Assembly (NCBI RefSeq): GCF_021044425.1
Contig: NZ_JAJNEC010000005.1
Span: forward strand, 1-64,000
DNA: 64,000 bases
Direction: 5' to 3'
From: Niabella pedocola
GTDB lineage: Bacteria; Bacteroidota; Bacteroidia; Chitinophagales; Chitinophagaceae
Below are positions 16,968 through 26,019 of the stretch, in pieces. Every line of letters begins with the position of its first letter. Positions within the stretch are counted from its first letter, which is position 1. The notes under the pieces are model-generated. The model was given only the letters and a program-made list of their open reading frames with translations. It ran no database searches and had not been told where the DNA came from. The position numbers were made by a program, and so were the translations under genes.

Positions 16968-19199
16968 TTAGTTTGTTGTTTCTATCAGCAATATCTGGCT
17001 TTCAAAAGAATTTTTTACGGGCCATTGAATACCGGCTTCCATTAAAAAGTTTCCGGGATAAACCGTACCCTTATCATCCGCCGCTTCCGCATTTTTTACC
17101 CGGTACTGACGGTCGGGGTCCAGCCCCTTTAATTTTAATACCGTGGAACCATTGTCGATGTATTGCGCCCCTTTGAGATCCGCAGTTTTTGAATACCCCC
17201 CGGAAACATAGGCCGCCAGGTTATAGCAGAAAACAGTTGCCGCTTTTTTGTCTGTACTATTGTATTGCAAGGCACAGCGGTTATGCTCATACGGAGATAC
17301 CAGCCTGTAAAGATCACCCTGCTGCACCAGGGGCCGGATCCGCTTATAGAGTTCTATTTTCCGCTTTGCCAGCGTACGCTCTGTTTCTGTCCATTTACGG
17401 ATATCATATCCGATGCCCAGCACGCCGCTCATGGCCACATCAAATTTATACGGCAGTGGCGGGTTCAGCTGTACCTGGTTGGCAATGCCCTCAATTACCC
17501 AGGACACCATTGTATTGGCGGGTAAGGCACCCAGATACCCGTATTGAATGAACAACCGATCCACAGCAGTGCTGTTATCGCTGGTCCAGGCCTGATCCAT
17601 CCGCGACAGCATGCCCAGGTCTACACGTCCGCCGCCACTGGCGCAGCTTTCAAACAGCACCTCCGGAAATTCCTTCCGCAATGCATCCACCAGCCGGTAA
17701 ACATTACTGACAAACCGGATACGGACTTCCAGCTGCATTTCGGGAGATGCTGCGGCCCAACCCGGATCGGACAGGTAGGTATTCTGATCCCATTTGATAA
17801 AATCGATCTTGTTTTCGCGCAGCAGCCTGCTCAGCGACTGGTATAAATACTGGTACACATCTTCTCTTGCCAGGTTGAGGAACACACGCCCCGGTACCTG
17901 CCGGCGTCCGGGAAACTGCAGGATCCAGTCGGGATGTTTTTTATATACATCCGTTTTGAGCACCACACTTTCCGGCTCCACCCATATCCCGAATTTCATG
18001 CCCAGCGCATGTACTTGATCGATCATGGGCTGCAGGCCGTTGGGAAATTTATTCCGGTCTACCTCCCAGTCGCCCAGTCCTTCGTCACTTTTATTCCGGT
18101 TCTTAAACCAGCCGTCATCCATACAAAACAGTTCTACCCCCATACCGGCAGCGATCTTTGCCATTGCTACCTGCTCTTCCTCTTTCAGGTGATAGGTGGT
18201 GGCATACCAGCTGTTAAACAATACCGGCCGCAGCACATTGCGGTGCGTTTCCGGTAATATTGTTTGCCGTACATAAGCGGCGTTTAACAGGGCGGCACCC
18301 GTTTCGCCTTTTTGCGTAAAGCCGGTCGAGAACTTTGGCGTGGTAAAGGAAGCACCCGGTTTTAATAGCCATTCGGTATCCCAGAAATTGATCCCGCCCA
18401 GGATCTGTAAGGCCGTATTATAAGAACGCTCCATTTGGTTATCAAAGATCAGCTTCCAGTTGCCGCTATAGTGTACCGAACCAAACCAGGCGGGGCCCTG
18501 ATCCATACCGGCGGTACTCCTGGGCCGTACCATAAACCAGGGCATATTGCGGTTTGATTTGAACAGCTTGTTCTCAATGGTCTTTACACCGGGCGTGAGC
18601 ACCGAACGGAACGGCTTAAATTCCGCCAGTTCCATCCCTGATAGCTGGGTCAGCTCGTATTCATCGGATGGCAGGAACAAACTGCCGGATAAAAGATTCT
18701 GTATACGGATATTTCCTTTTTTACCCGTATGGGTCACCTCCACCCATTTTTCCAGGATATCAAACTCCGCCAGCACCCGGATATACTCCGTAACCTGCAG
18801 CGGGTATTTCCGGTCCTTTTCGATGATCCTGAGGGTAGGACGCCCTTCTATCGTCATCACCTCACCGGATACATATTCCAGGTCGGCATCCCTTACCTGA
18901 TCATTAAACACTACTTCCAGCAACGGTGATTTTGTAGGATAGCCGCCCCGTACCGGCAGCTCCTCCACACCCTGCGTCCATACACCCGACCGCTTTTTAA
19001 ATCCGGCCTGGGCAACCGGTCCGTAATAAACGGGGTATACCCGCTTATCCTGGCTGATCAGCAGTTGGTAGGCTGAAGACTTTGTGCGGATCAGCCAGCC
19101 GCCATTCGGGTCCGGCACCGGAACCACCGGAGCAGGGTCTGCCTGCGCATGTAACAGCAGGTGAATGCCCATAAAAAAACACAAAACGCACGTTTTCAT
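16968..19199 (-). CDS. alpha-galactosidase, glycoside hydrolase family 36
   Basis: 743 residues from the ATG at 19199. The frame extends to a TTG at 19229, but the signal peptide begins MKTCVLCFFMGIHLLLHAQA. It has an N-terminal beta-supersandwich (about 30-310) and a TIM barrel with the GH36 hallmarks CMDDGWF, DWEVDRNKFPNGLQ, IDFIKWDQNTY (nucleophile Asp471), FESCASGGGRVD and MDQAWTSDNS (acid/base Asp541). All catalytic residues are present, so it should release terminal alpha-galactose from an exported or periplasmic location. It is the most confidently assigned glycosidase of the operon and indicates alpha-linked galactose in the target glycan. Confidence 0.95.
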   Translation of the reverse strand: MKTCVLCFFMGIHLLLHAQADPAPVVPVPDPNGGWLIRTKSSAYQLLISQDKRVYPVYYGPVAQAGFKKRSGVWTQGVEELPVRGGYPTKSPLLEVVFNDQVRDADLEYVSGEVMTIEGRPTLRIIEKDRKYPLQVTEYIRVLAEFDILEKWVEVTHTGKKGNIRIQNLLSGSLFLPSDEYELTQLSGMELAEFKPFRSVLTPGVKTIENKLFKSNRNMPWFMVRPRSTAGMDQGPAWFGSVHYSGNWKLIFDNQMERSYNTALQILGGINFWDTEWLLKPGASFTTPKFSTGFTQKGETGAALLNAAYVRQTILPETHRNVLRPVLFNSWYATTYHLKEEEQVAMAKIAAGMGVELFCMDDGWFKNRNKSDEGLGDWEVDRNKFPNGLQPMIDQVHALGMKFGIWVEPESVVLKTDVYKKHPDWILQFPGRRQVPGRVFLNLAREDVYQYLYQSLSRLLRENKIDFIKWDQNTYLSDPGWAAASPEMQLEVRIRFVSNVYRLVDALRKEFPEVLFESCASGGGRVDLGMLSRMDQAWTSDNSTAVDRLFIQYGYLGALPANTMVSWVIEGIANQVQLNPPLPYKFDVAMSGVLGIGYDIRKWTETERTLAKRKIELYKRIRPLVQQGDLYRLVSPYEHNRCALQYNSTDKKAATVFCYNLAAYVSGGYSKTADLKGAQYIDNGSTVLKLKGLDPDRQYRVKNAEAADDKGTVYPGNFLMEAGIQWPVKNSFESQILLIETTN

Positions 19200-19293
19200 T
19201 TTTTGTATATCTATTTTTGATTGATTCAAACCCGCTTCTTCATCCGATCCGCATTGCAGGGTCTTTTCTTTTTCCGTCCCCTGCTCCGCTTCA

Positions 19294-22230
19294 TTATTTT
19301 GTATACGTTACCCATACCGGCGATCCCCAGGCCATGGCCCCATCCTGCTGGATCACGCGTACATAATAATAACTTTCACCATCCTTCTTATCCTGGTAAC
19401 GTGTATCCTTAAATACAAATTCAAATGCACCGGTACCGGGCTTATAGGTTTGCACAACCGCATTGTTCCTGATAATATCCACCTGTTCAATGGCTGCCGT
19501 GCCAATAATGGTTCCGCTGATCCGGATGGGTGAAGCACTTATAAATGAGGCCCCCATCAGGTAGGTTCCTGCAGACCCAGTATGCTTTATATCCAGGATG
19601 ATGTTATCGGTGGCCGCATAGGTACGCCGGTTGCGGATGGCGTTACCCAATCCTTCCGGCGTAAGGCTTTCGGCGATCAGGCAGGCATAACTGAGATGGG
19701 TGGAAATATGATCGGACGAAGCAATAAAGCCGAGCTTATAACCCTTCGCCAGTGCATTCCATGCAAAGCCCAGAGGTTTAAAGGAAGGACTCCGGGGTGC
19801 CGAAGAGGCGCGCCCTACCGGTTGAGTACTATCCGGGAGTGTATACCGTTTATACGGACGCGGGCTGCCGGCGTATTCATAACTATCACGCATGCCCTGG
19901 TAAATTTCCATTAACGGCTCTACCAACGGATCATTGTCCCGCCAGTCCGTGCCACTGGTGCGCCCGGTGGTATGCGGAATGCTGAACCCGTTGTGGCGGC
20001 GCAGGTACCAGTACAATGCGCCGCTGCCTACATAGCCACCGCGGGCTTCAAAAGCGCCAATGGGGTAAATATAGGGCGTACCTCTTTTTGTAAAAAAGAT
20101 GTTGCGGTGCCCATTGGGATACTCCACAGAGCGTTCGTATCCGTAAAAGGAAACAAAGGCATCGGGGATCTGGTACAGGTCCTGCAGTTTTTGTGTGTTC
20201 CACCAGTTGTATTCATCCCATACCGCATCCGTATGATTGGAAACGCCTAAAAAGTCCAGGGCGGCGGCATCCCGTGCATAGCGGTAGGCATCCAGTATGG
20301 AGCCATCATTGCTCCCGTCTACGGAGATATCGGTATGCCGGTGCAGGTCGCCCCGGTAGATGGCGTATTGTTTGGTACCGTTTTGAATGCGGTAGTTACG
20401 GATCCGTTGCACCGCTGCTTTTTCCAAAGGATCAAACGGCTTATAATCCGTTATACGTGTTTCATTATAAGCAGCCAGCTCCGGTGCGTTGCTTCCCCGC
20501 CATTTCCCGATCTCGCCCAGCGCCACCTGCAACTGGTTATGCTGATAGGTTTTCCGGTTGCGCAGGTCTGTGGCCCAGGCGGCCCAGATGTTTCCGTCAG
20601 CATCTATTGCCGTAGCCGGCAGCATGTCGTTCCGGCCCGCGCTCTGCGGGACACAAACCGGCGGGCTCCAGCTCCCGTTTACATACTGTAACGCCTGTAT
20701 CTCAAAAAGCGCCAGATCAATCGGTCCCTCCAGGGGTGTATCCGGCTCCCGCATTACCAGGTGCCGTACCAGCAGCCAGGGATTGCCCTGCGCGTCTATT
20801 TGCAATTGCGGCAGTTCCCAAAAATCTTTCGGAGCTAACACGGCTGATAACGGCTGCCTGGTAGTGAGCACGCGGTCTCCATCCAGACAGATCAATTTCA
20901 CGGAACGCGATTCATGCAAACGGGTTTGCTGCCGGTCCAGCAAAAAGCCTACGTCCTTGCCCCAGTTTTCACCCGACTCATCCCATGCCAGCCAAAGACG
21001 GTTCTGCTGATCATAGGCAATGGAAGGGTGCGCTTCAAATTTCCCGGTTGCGATCACGGCCCGTTCCGCCTGCCATTTCCCGTTTATATACTGCCTCAGG
21101 TAAATATCATAGCTTCCCTTTGCATAACCATCCCAGGCAATAGAAACAGTACCATTGGGGGCGGCAGCAACCACCGGCCACCAGTTGTTACCCCCGGCAG
21201 ATGCGCCGTTGCTTACCTGCACTACCGGTTTCCAAACACCTTTTTCCAGCTGCCGTGCGCAGATCCGGCTATTGCCGCTTCCCGTTTGCTGCCATACCAG
21301 CCAGATGTTTCCCCTGGAATCGGTGGTCATCCGGTGATACAGATTCCGTACAGCCCCTCCTGTTGTAAGGCATTGGATTGCCGACCATTTGCTGCCATCA
21401 AAGCGGCGCGTATACAGGTCAAACCGGTTCTTTACCTGCATGGCCCATACCACCCATATATGACCGCCCTCATCTTCGGCAAGGGCCGTGGAAAAAATAT
21501 CTGCATGCTCCGCAATTGTTACCGAAGGAAGCCATACGCTGCCCCGTTTGCATTGCACCACCAGTTTATCAGCAGTTCCATCAAAAGCCTGCCGGGCCAG
21601 CCAGGTTGTTCCGTTCTTTGCAATCAGCAACGCAGGGTAATCTTCCTGGTCTTTGAGCGATGTTGTTATGGGCGCTGTAACCGGTACCACTTCTACCCGT
21701 ATACTGCTGTCCAGGAAATACGCTACCCGTTCCTTTATTATTTCATCGGGTACAAAATGAAAATCACCGCGGGCGGTTTTAATGGATACGGATGTTGTCA
21801 ATACAGGATTTTTAAGCCGCAGGATGATACTGGGACAAACGATTACCGGCTTCAGCGCGGCTTCCCCGTAAAGACTGTCCAGCTGACCATGATCATGCCA
21901 TTCTGTAGTAGGCCCATGCAGGGGCGAAGGACGCGTGCTGCAAATCCAGGAGCTGCTGTTTGGAAGATAATCGTTGGGGAAGGGCGGATCCGGCAATTTG
22001 ATGCTGATGATCCCTTTTGACCAGCCCTTGGCCTCGTACTGATGATCCCGGAACCAATCTGCCTGTACCGATAATTCCTGACCGGCCGCAGGGATCACCT
22101 GCCCGTTCCAGGCCGCTGGCTCTTTATCCCTCAGACCAAATACAATCCGGAAAGACAGTTCCTTCCCCGCAGCCTGGGCCCCGGCCCCGCAGCTCACCAG
22201 CAGCAATATGCTCATAATGATCAACCTCAT
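19294..22230 (-). CDS. beta-propeller/PHP-domain (DUF3604-like) fusion protein
   Basis: 978 residues with a signal peptide (MRLIIMSILLLVSCGAGAQA). Residues about 180-590 are a repeated propeller with HIWVVWAMQ, GNIWLVWQQ, TVSIAWDGYAKGSYDIYLRQ, RLWLAWDES and GNIWAAWATD blades. From about residue 620 a PHP-type metallohydrolase domain follows: YRGDLHRHTDIS, DAAALDFLGVSNHTD, GFSIPHTTGRTSG and FIASSDHISTHL provide a full set of candidate His/Asp metal ligands. This second half resembles DUF3604 proteins. A short beta domain closes the chain. The reaction is unknown; a phosphoesterase or related hydrolase acting on a glycan substituent is plausible. It lies between a GH36 gene and a sialidase-like gene. 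Confidence 0.82.
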   Translation of the reverse strand: MRLIIMSILLLVSCGAGAQAAGKELSFRIVFGLRDKEPAAWNGQVIPAAGQELSVQADWFRDHQYEAKGWSKGIISIKLPDPPFPNDYLPNSSSWICSTRPSPLHGPTTEWHDHGQLDSLYGEAALKPVIVCPSIILRLKNPVLTTSVSIKTARGDFHFVPDEIIKERVAYFLDSSIRVEVVPVTAPITTSLKDQEDYPALLIAKNGTTWLARQAFDGTADKLVVQCKRGSVWLPSVTIAEHADIFSTALAEDEGGHIWVVWAMQVKNRFDLYTRRFDGSKWSAIQCLTTGGAVRNLYHRMTTDSRGNIWLVWQQTGSGNSRICARQLEKGVWKPVVQVSNGASAGGNNWWPVVAAAPNGTVSIAWDGYAKGSYDIYLRQYINGKWQAERAVIATGKFEAHPSIAYDQQNRLWLAWDESGENWGKDVGFLLDRQQTRLHESRSVKLICLDGDRVLTTRQPLSAVLAPKDFWELPQLQIDAQGNPWLLVRHLVMREPDTPLEGPIDLALFEIQALQYVNGSWSPPVCVPQSAGRNDMLPATAIDADGNIWAAWATDLRNRKTYQHNQLQVALGEIGKWRGSNAPELAAYNETRITDYKPFDPLEKAAVQRIRNYRIQNGTKQYAIYRGDLHRHTDISVDGSNDGSILDAYRYARDAAALDFLGVSNHTDAVWDEYNWWNTQKLQDLYQIPDAFVSFYGYERSVEYPNGHRNIFFTKRGTPYIYPIGAFEARGGYVGSGALYWYLRRHNGFSIPHTTGRTSGTDWRDNDPLVEPLMEIYQGMRDSYEYAGSPRPYKRYTLPDSTQPVGRASSAPRSPSFKPLGFAWNALAKGYKLGFIASSDHISTHLSYACLIAESLTPEGLGNAIRNRRTYAATDNIILDIKHTGSAGTYLMGASFISASPIRISGTIIGTAAIEQVDIIRNNAVVQTYKPGTGAFEFVFKDTRYQDKKDGESYYYVRVIQQDGAMAWGSPVWVTYTK

Positions 22231-22300
22231 GGCCTCATTTAATTTATGCAGGCAGTAGACGTCATTTATTACAAAACCAATTGCGTATTCTTTACTGCAC

Positions 22301-23677
22301 TTATTGTTTGCGGATGGTTACCGGGCGACCGTACGTATAACGCCCTTCCTTATAGCCCCACCAGCCCCAGTCGTACACCACAAAGATCTTATTGTCTTCC
22401 TTTGTTTCTTCTACGGCCATGTAATGGGTGGTAGGAATACCGGAGGTCAATTGCTGTACATTGCTCCAGGTATCGCCGCCATCGCTGCTTACCGCGATGT
22501 AGTTGCCGTTCCATGGATGATTGAACTTTTGCCAGCAGGCTTTTGCCGGAATACGAACGCCAAAAGCCGCCACCAGCAGCCCGCTGCGCAATACACAAAG
22601 GTCCGGGTCAACTACCGCGCCGATGATCTCAACGGCGTTTTCCACTACCGGGATCCCCTTTCGTTTTACCTCTTTAAACATCTCCTTCCATTTCTCTGTA
22701 GCATAAACATCCCGGTCTGCAAACTGGATGGGCTCCGGTTTACTCCAGGTTTTGCCTTCATTATCGGAATATGCCTTAAACAGTTCCCTGCCGGTACGCA
22801 TAAAGCAGATCAGCCGGCCCGCATGTTTTCCTTTATTAACGCGGTTCAGCACCGGTTCGCCAAAACCTTCTGTTTGTGCCTGTGGCATGGTCGTAATGCT
22901 GGATACATATTTCCAGTGACGTCCTTTGTTGGAGGAACGGAATACCATTACCCGGGTCTTGATCATACGCACCTCGTAGTCGGAAGGGCTTTTATCGCCT
23001 TTCTGCCAGCCATAGATCGTTGTCATAAGATCGCCGTTCGGCATTTCAAAGATCCGGCGATGCAGCCGCATGGCCACATGCGGACGGCCGCCATCATCAG
23101 AAGAAGCATAAAAATTGGAATCAGGCATATCAAACGTAACCGTAACCGGCCCCTTCACCGTTTTCATATCATCCGTTGAATAAAACATCAGTGATTCACC
23201 GGTATCCGGTTTACTACCCGGTGTTACGTAGGTTTCCAATCCCATGATGGTACCATCTTTCAGCTGCACGATCCCACCTTCGATATTGATATCATTTTTA
23301 CCAGGCAGCAAGGCGATCTTTTGCCAGGTGGCTCCTTTGTCGCGCGACACTACCGTATCTACCGCAAACGGATAATAGATCCGTTGCTGCGGCTGCGGCT
23401 TATTGTGGTTCTGCGCCTGCACCACGATGGTATCATTGCGCGTAATGAGCATGGACGGCTGCAACCCATCGTCCAGCACCATGCGTTCCTCACCGTATTC
23501 AAACTTCAGCCGGTTATCCGTTAGCACGGTAACCGGCGTATTCTGCGCTACGCTCCATTGTGCCTGTGCTACCGGTTGTTTTCCCGGAAACAGTGTTGTA
23601 TGTACAAACGGCACACCAGCCATTACAATGCCGGTTTGTTTTAAGAATTTTCGTCGGGATGATTGATGATTGTTCAT
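22301..23677 (-). CDS. sialidase-fold protein with twin-arginine-like signal
   Basis: 458 residues. The N terminus SSRRKFLKQTGIVMAGVPFV is a twin-arginine-type export signal, so it probably folds in the cytoplasm before export. At least four Asp boxes or close variants follow: SRDKGATWQ, RSSNKGRHWKY, YSDNEGKTWSKP and SSDGGDTWSN. Its C-terminal stretch (HYMAVEETKEDNKIFVVYDW) differs from that of the other Asp-box proteins. A six-bladed propeller glycosidase is likely, but no FRIP motif precedes the Asp boxes, so sialidase activity is not proven. It is 24 bases downstream of the second GH36-like gene, which also carries a twin-arginine signal. Confidence 0.84.
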   Translation of the reverse strand: MNNHQSSRRKFLKQTGIVMAGVPFVHTTLFPGKQPVAQAQWSVAQNTPVTVLTDNRLKFEYGEERMVLDDGLQPSMLITRNDTIVVQAQNHNKPQPQQRIYYPFAVDTVVSRDKGATWQKIALLPGKNDINIEGGIVQLKDGTIMGLETYVTPGSKPDTGESLMFYSTDDMKTVKGPVTVTFDMPDSNFYASSDDGGRPHVAMRLHRRIFEMPNGDLMTTIYGWQKGDKSPSDYEVRMIKTRVMVFRSSNKGRHWKYVSSITTMPQAQTEGFGEPVLNRVNKGKHAGRLICFMRTGRELFKAYSDNEGKTWSKPEPIQFADRDVYATEKWKEMFKEVKRKGIPVVENAVEIIGAVVDPDLCVLRSGLLVAAFGVRIPAKACWQKFNHPWNGNYIAVSSDGGDTWSNVQQLTSGIPTTHYMAVEETKEDNKIFVVYDWGWWGYKEGRYTYGRPVTIRKQ

Positions 23678-23701
23678 ATCCTAAAATTGATTGGTATGTT
23701 T

Positions 23702-26008
23702 TTAGTTGGATGATACTTTCAATAGTTCCTGTCCGTAAACCGGCAACACCAGGCTCACGATCCCTTTCTGAAGTTGCCGGCCCGTATAGCGCCCCATTTT
23801 TTTACCGGCAAACAAGGCGGTTACCGTATAGTTCTTTTCCGGTTGAACCCAGGGGATATTGATGATGCGCGCGCCGGCGTCCGCCGTACCCCGGATCACC
23901 ACCACCACACCTTCGCCCTGCTCATTGAGCTTACCCCACCAATGCCAGCCGGTTTCGGTAGGTTGCGGTACTCCGCTGTACTGGAAATACTGGTAGATAT
24001 TGTAGGTTTGCTGCAGGCTTTTGAGCAGGTCAACCCGTTTCCGGTAATGCAGGATCTGCTCCGGTGTTAAAGAAGACAGGTCTCCGGCAAAAACGGTAGG
24101 GGCACCCATCAGCCAGCTGCAAAGCTGCCGGTCCTGCACCTGCGGGGTTAAACTGCCTTTTATGTTTACAGCATGCGCTGCATAAAACTCCACGGAATAC
24201 AGCGGCAATCCCCTGTGGCTGAAATAACGCTGCCGCGCTTCCCAGCAACTATCGATCAGCTGCTCCCGCATTTTCAACGGGTCATAGGGCCAATCGGGGC
24301 TTACGCGCTTGCTGCCATTGCCCGATCCTTTATAAGTATTGGGTGTGGTATGAAACGCACAGGCATATTTGAGTACGGCAATATCAGCCGGAGGGCCCGG
24401 TGTACGCCAGTAAAGCTCATGTGTTAACTGCGTCCAGATATCCGGTGCCATCATGCCTACCCGCTTCGACATTTCCAGCAAACCCCGCAGCCCGCGCAGC
24501 AGTGATTCTTTTTTAGTGCGGCTCTCATGCGCCGCGGCGATATCGCCTTTGCTGATATTGGTCAGGTCTACCTTTACATAGGTCATCCCGTATTTATCCC
24601 GCATATACAACAGGTCGTTGGCGAAATAATCCCGCCAGGGCCCGGAAAAGCTCATACCATAACCCCGCTTCGTATTTTGAAACAGCGGAAGCGATCGTCC
24701 ATCCGGAAGCGCTTTCAGATCCTTTGCTTCACCGCCGCGGAAACAGGAGATCCATAGCCCCAGCTGCAGGCCCTTGGACCGGATATAGTTGCAGGTAGCC
24801 ACAAAATCCGGGAAACTGCTTCCCGGTTCCGATCCACCCGGGGCCGGTGTTCTTGCCCAGCCTTCATCCATCTGAAACGTTTCAAAACCGATAGCGGACG
24901 CTATATCCGCCTGCTGCCGCATATCTGCATCATTCAGCTTATCCAGGAAATGGGTATACGAGCACCAGATGGGCGCAGGCACCTGTGCTGCGGCTGCGCG
25001 CAGTCCTACACTCCCTCTCAGGAAATCTTTGAAAGGCGTTTCCACCGCCCGGTCCAGTGGTGTGGAAATTCCACTGATCGTTGAAACAGCCGCCCCCGAA
25101 AAGCCAAACTGGAATACAGGTTCGGTTGCAAAATGTTCGGAAGGGCCCAGTACCCATTCAAAATAATCATCCGCATAACCGGTACTTCCGGTTGCACGGA
25201 TTGTGCGCACTGCAGAAGGCACCTCGCTGGTTATGATTACACCTTTTGTTTGTGTTGCATTGCTGAATGCCACCATACTGCTCTCCGCTCCCTGCTCCGC
25301 CGGGGTTAGCGGTGTTATTGTACGGAAACCGGAGGCGATGGCAATAGCGTCTATTGAAAACCGGTCGATCTTTAACCAGTGCCTCCCATTATTGATCACC
25401 TCCATCCATTTGCGGATAGCCGGATAGCCTTCATATACTTCATAAAAGATACACAGACTTACGCCCTGCAACGCCGGATCCGCAAACGCAGCCGCCCTTA
25501 ACTGCAGCCGGGTAAGCCCCTTACCGGGATGTGTAACCTCTGTTGCCACCAGGCGGAACCGCGTTGCCAGGTCTGGCCCGCCGACCACCGCAACCGGGCT
25601 CCAGCTTACCGGCTGATTGTCGCCTTTGGCGTTTACAACGGAGCCATCGGTCCATTGCATGGATCCATCGGACTGTAACCGTATACCTGCCGGTTTTTGA
25701 TCGGGTGTGGCTTGGTAAAATGCCAGGCTGAAGTCCTCCGCAGCTTCCTCAAGCAACGACGTCCCGTTTACAGAAAGGCTCCGGGTTACCACCTGCCCGT
25801 TGCGGATATCTAATACTCGTTTAAGGATGCCTGCATGAATGGTTATACATGCATCCTCCAGGCGAATGGTATAATCCTCCTTTTGCAGCAAGGGAGCAAC
25901 CTCCTTCCCACGCTGTGCAGCCAGGTTTACCGGTAAACCTGCCAGCGGTAAGGCGCCGCCCAATACCGTTGCCTTTTTTATAAACTGTCTCCGGGATCTG
26001 CTGTCCAT
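23702..26008 (-). CDS. GH36-like alpha-galactosidase family protein, Tat-exported
   Basis: 768 residues with a twin-arginine signal (SRRQFIKKATVLGGALPLAG). An N-terminal supersandwich precedes a clan GH-D barrel with FQMDEGWAR, LQLGLWISCFRGGEAKD and MTYVKVDLTNIS, where Asp481 is the expected nucleophile. The canonical SGGGR and SDN acid/base segments of classical GH36 are not recognisable, so the acid/base is uncertain and the specificity may not be alpha-galactose. Spacing to the sulfatase upstream (11 bases) and the sialidase-like gene downstream (24 bases) supports one operon. Best described as a divergent GH36 or melibiase-like enzyme. Confidence 0.82.
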   Translation of the reverse strand: MDSRSRRQFIKKATVLGGALPLAGLPVNLAAQRGKEVAPLLQKEDYTIRLEDACITIHAGILKRVLDIRNGQVVTRSLSVNGTSLLEEAAEDFSLAFYQATPDQKPAGIRLQSDGSMQWTDGSVVNAKGDNQPVSWSPVAVVGGPDLATRFRLVATEVTHPGKGLTRLQLRAAAFADPALQGVSLCIFYEVYEGYPAIRKWMEVINNGRHWLKIDRFSIDAIAIASGFRTITPLTPAEQGAESSMVAFSNATQTKGVIITSEVPSAVRTIRATGSTGYADDYFEWVLGPSEHFATEPVFQFGFSGAAVSTISGISTPLDRAVETPFKDFLRGSVGLRAAAAQVPAPIWCSYTHFLDKLNDADMRQQADIASAIGFETFQMDEGWARTPAPGGSEPGSSFPDFVATCNYIRSKGLQLGLWISCFRGGEAKDLKALPDGRSLPLFQNTKRGYGMSFSGPWRDYFANDLLYMRDKYGMTYVKVDLTNISKGDIAAAHESRTKKESLLRGLRGLLEMSKRVGMMAPDIWTQLTHELYWRTPGPPADIAVLKYACAFHTTPNTYKGSGNGSKRVSPDWPYDPLKMREQLIDSCWEARQRYFSHRGLPLYSVEFYAAHAVNIKGSLTPQVQDRQLCSWLMGAPTVFAGDLSSLTPEQILHYRKRVDLLKSLQQTYNIYQYFQYSGVPQPTETGWHWWGKLNEQGEGVVVVIRGTADAGARIINIPWVQPEKNYTVTALFAGKKMGRYTGRQLQKGIVSLVLPVYGQELLKVSSN

Positions 26009-26019
26009 TATTGAATCGG

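Noticed and set aside
19246..19286. GCAGGG and CCCTGC inverted repeat in the gap downstream of the PHP-fusion gene
   Set aside because: The loop of about 17 bases and lack of a T run make a terminator unlikely; it is short enough to occur by chance.
20914..22020. 368-codon plus-strand frame antisense to the propeller/PHP gene
   Set aside because: It is rich in Pro, Cys, Arg and His as expected of a shadow frame, and the opposite strand encodes a coherent multi-domain protein.
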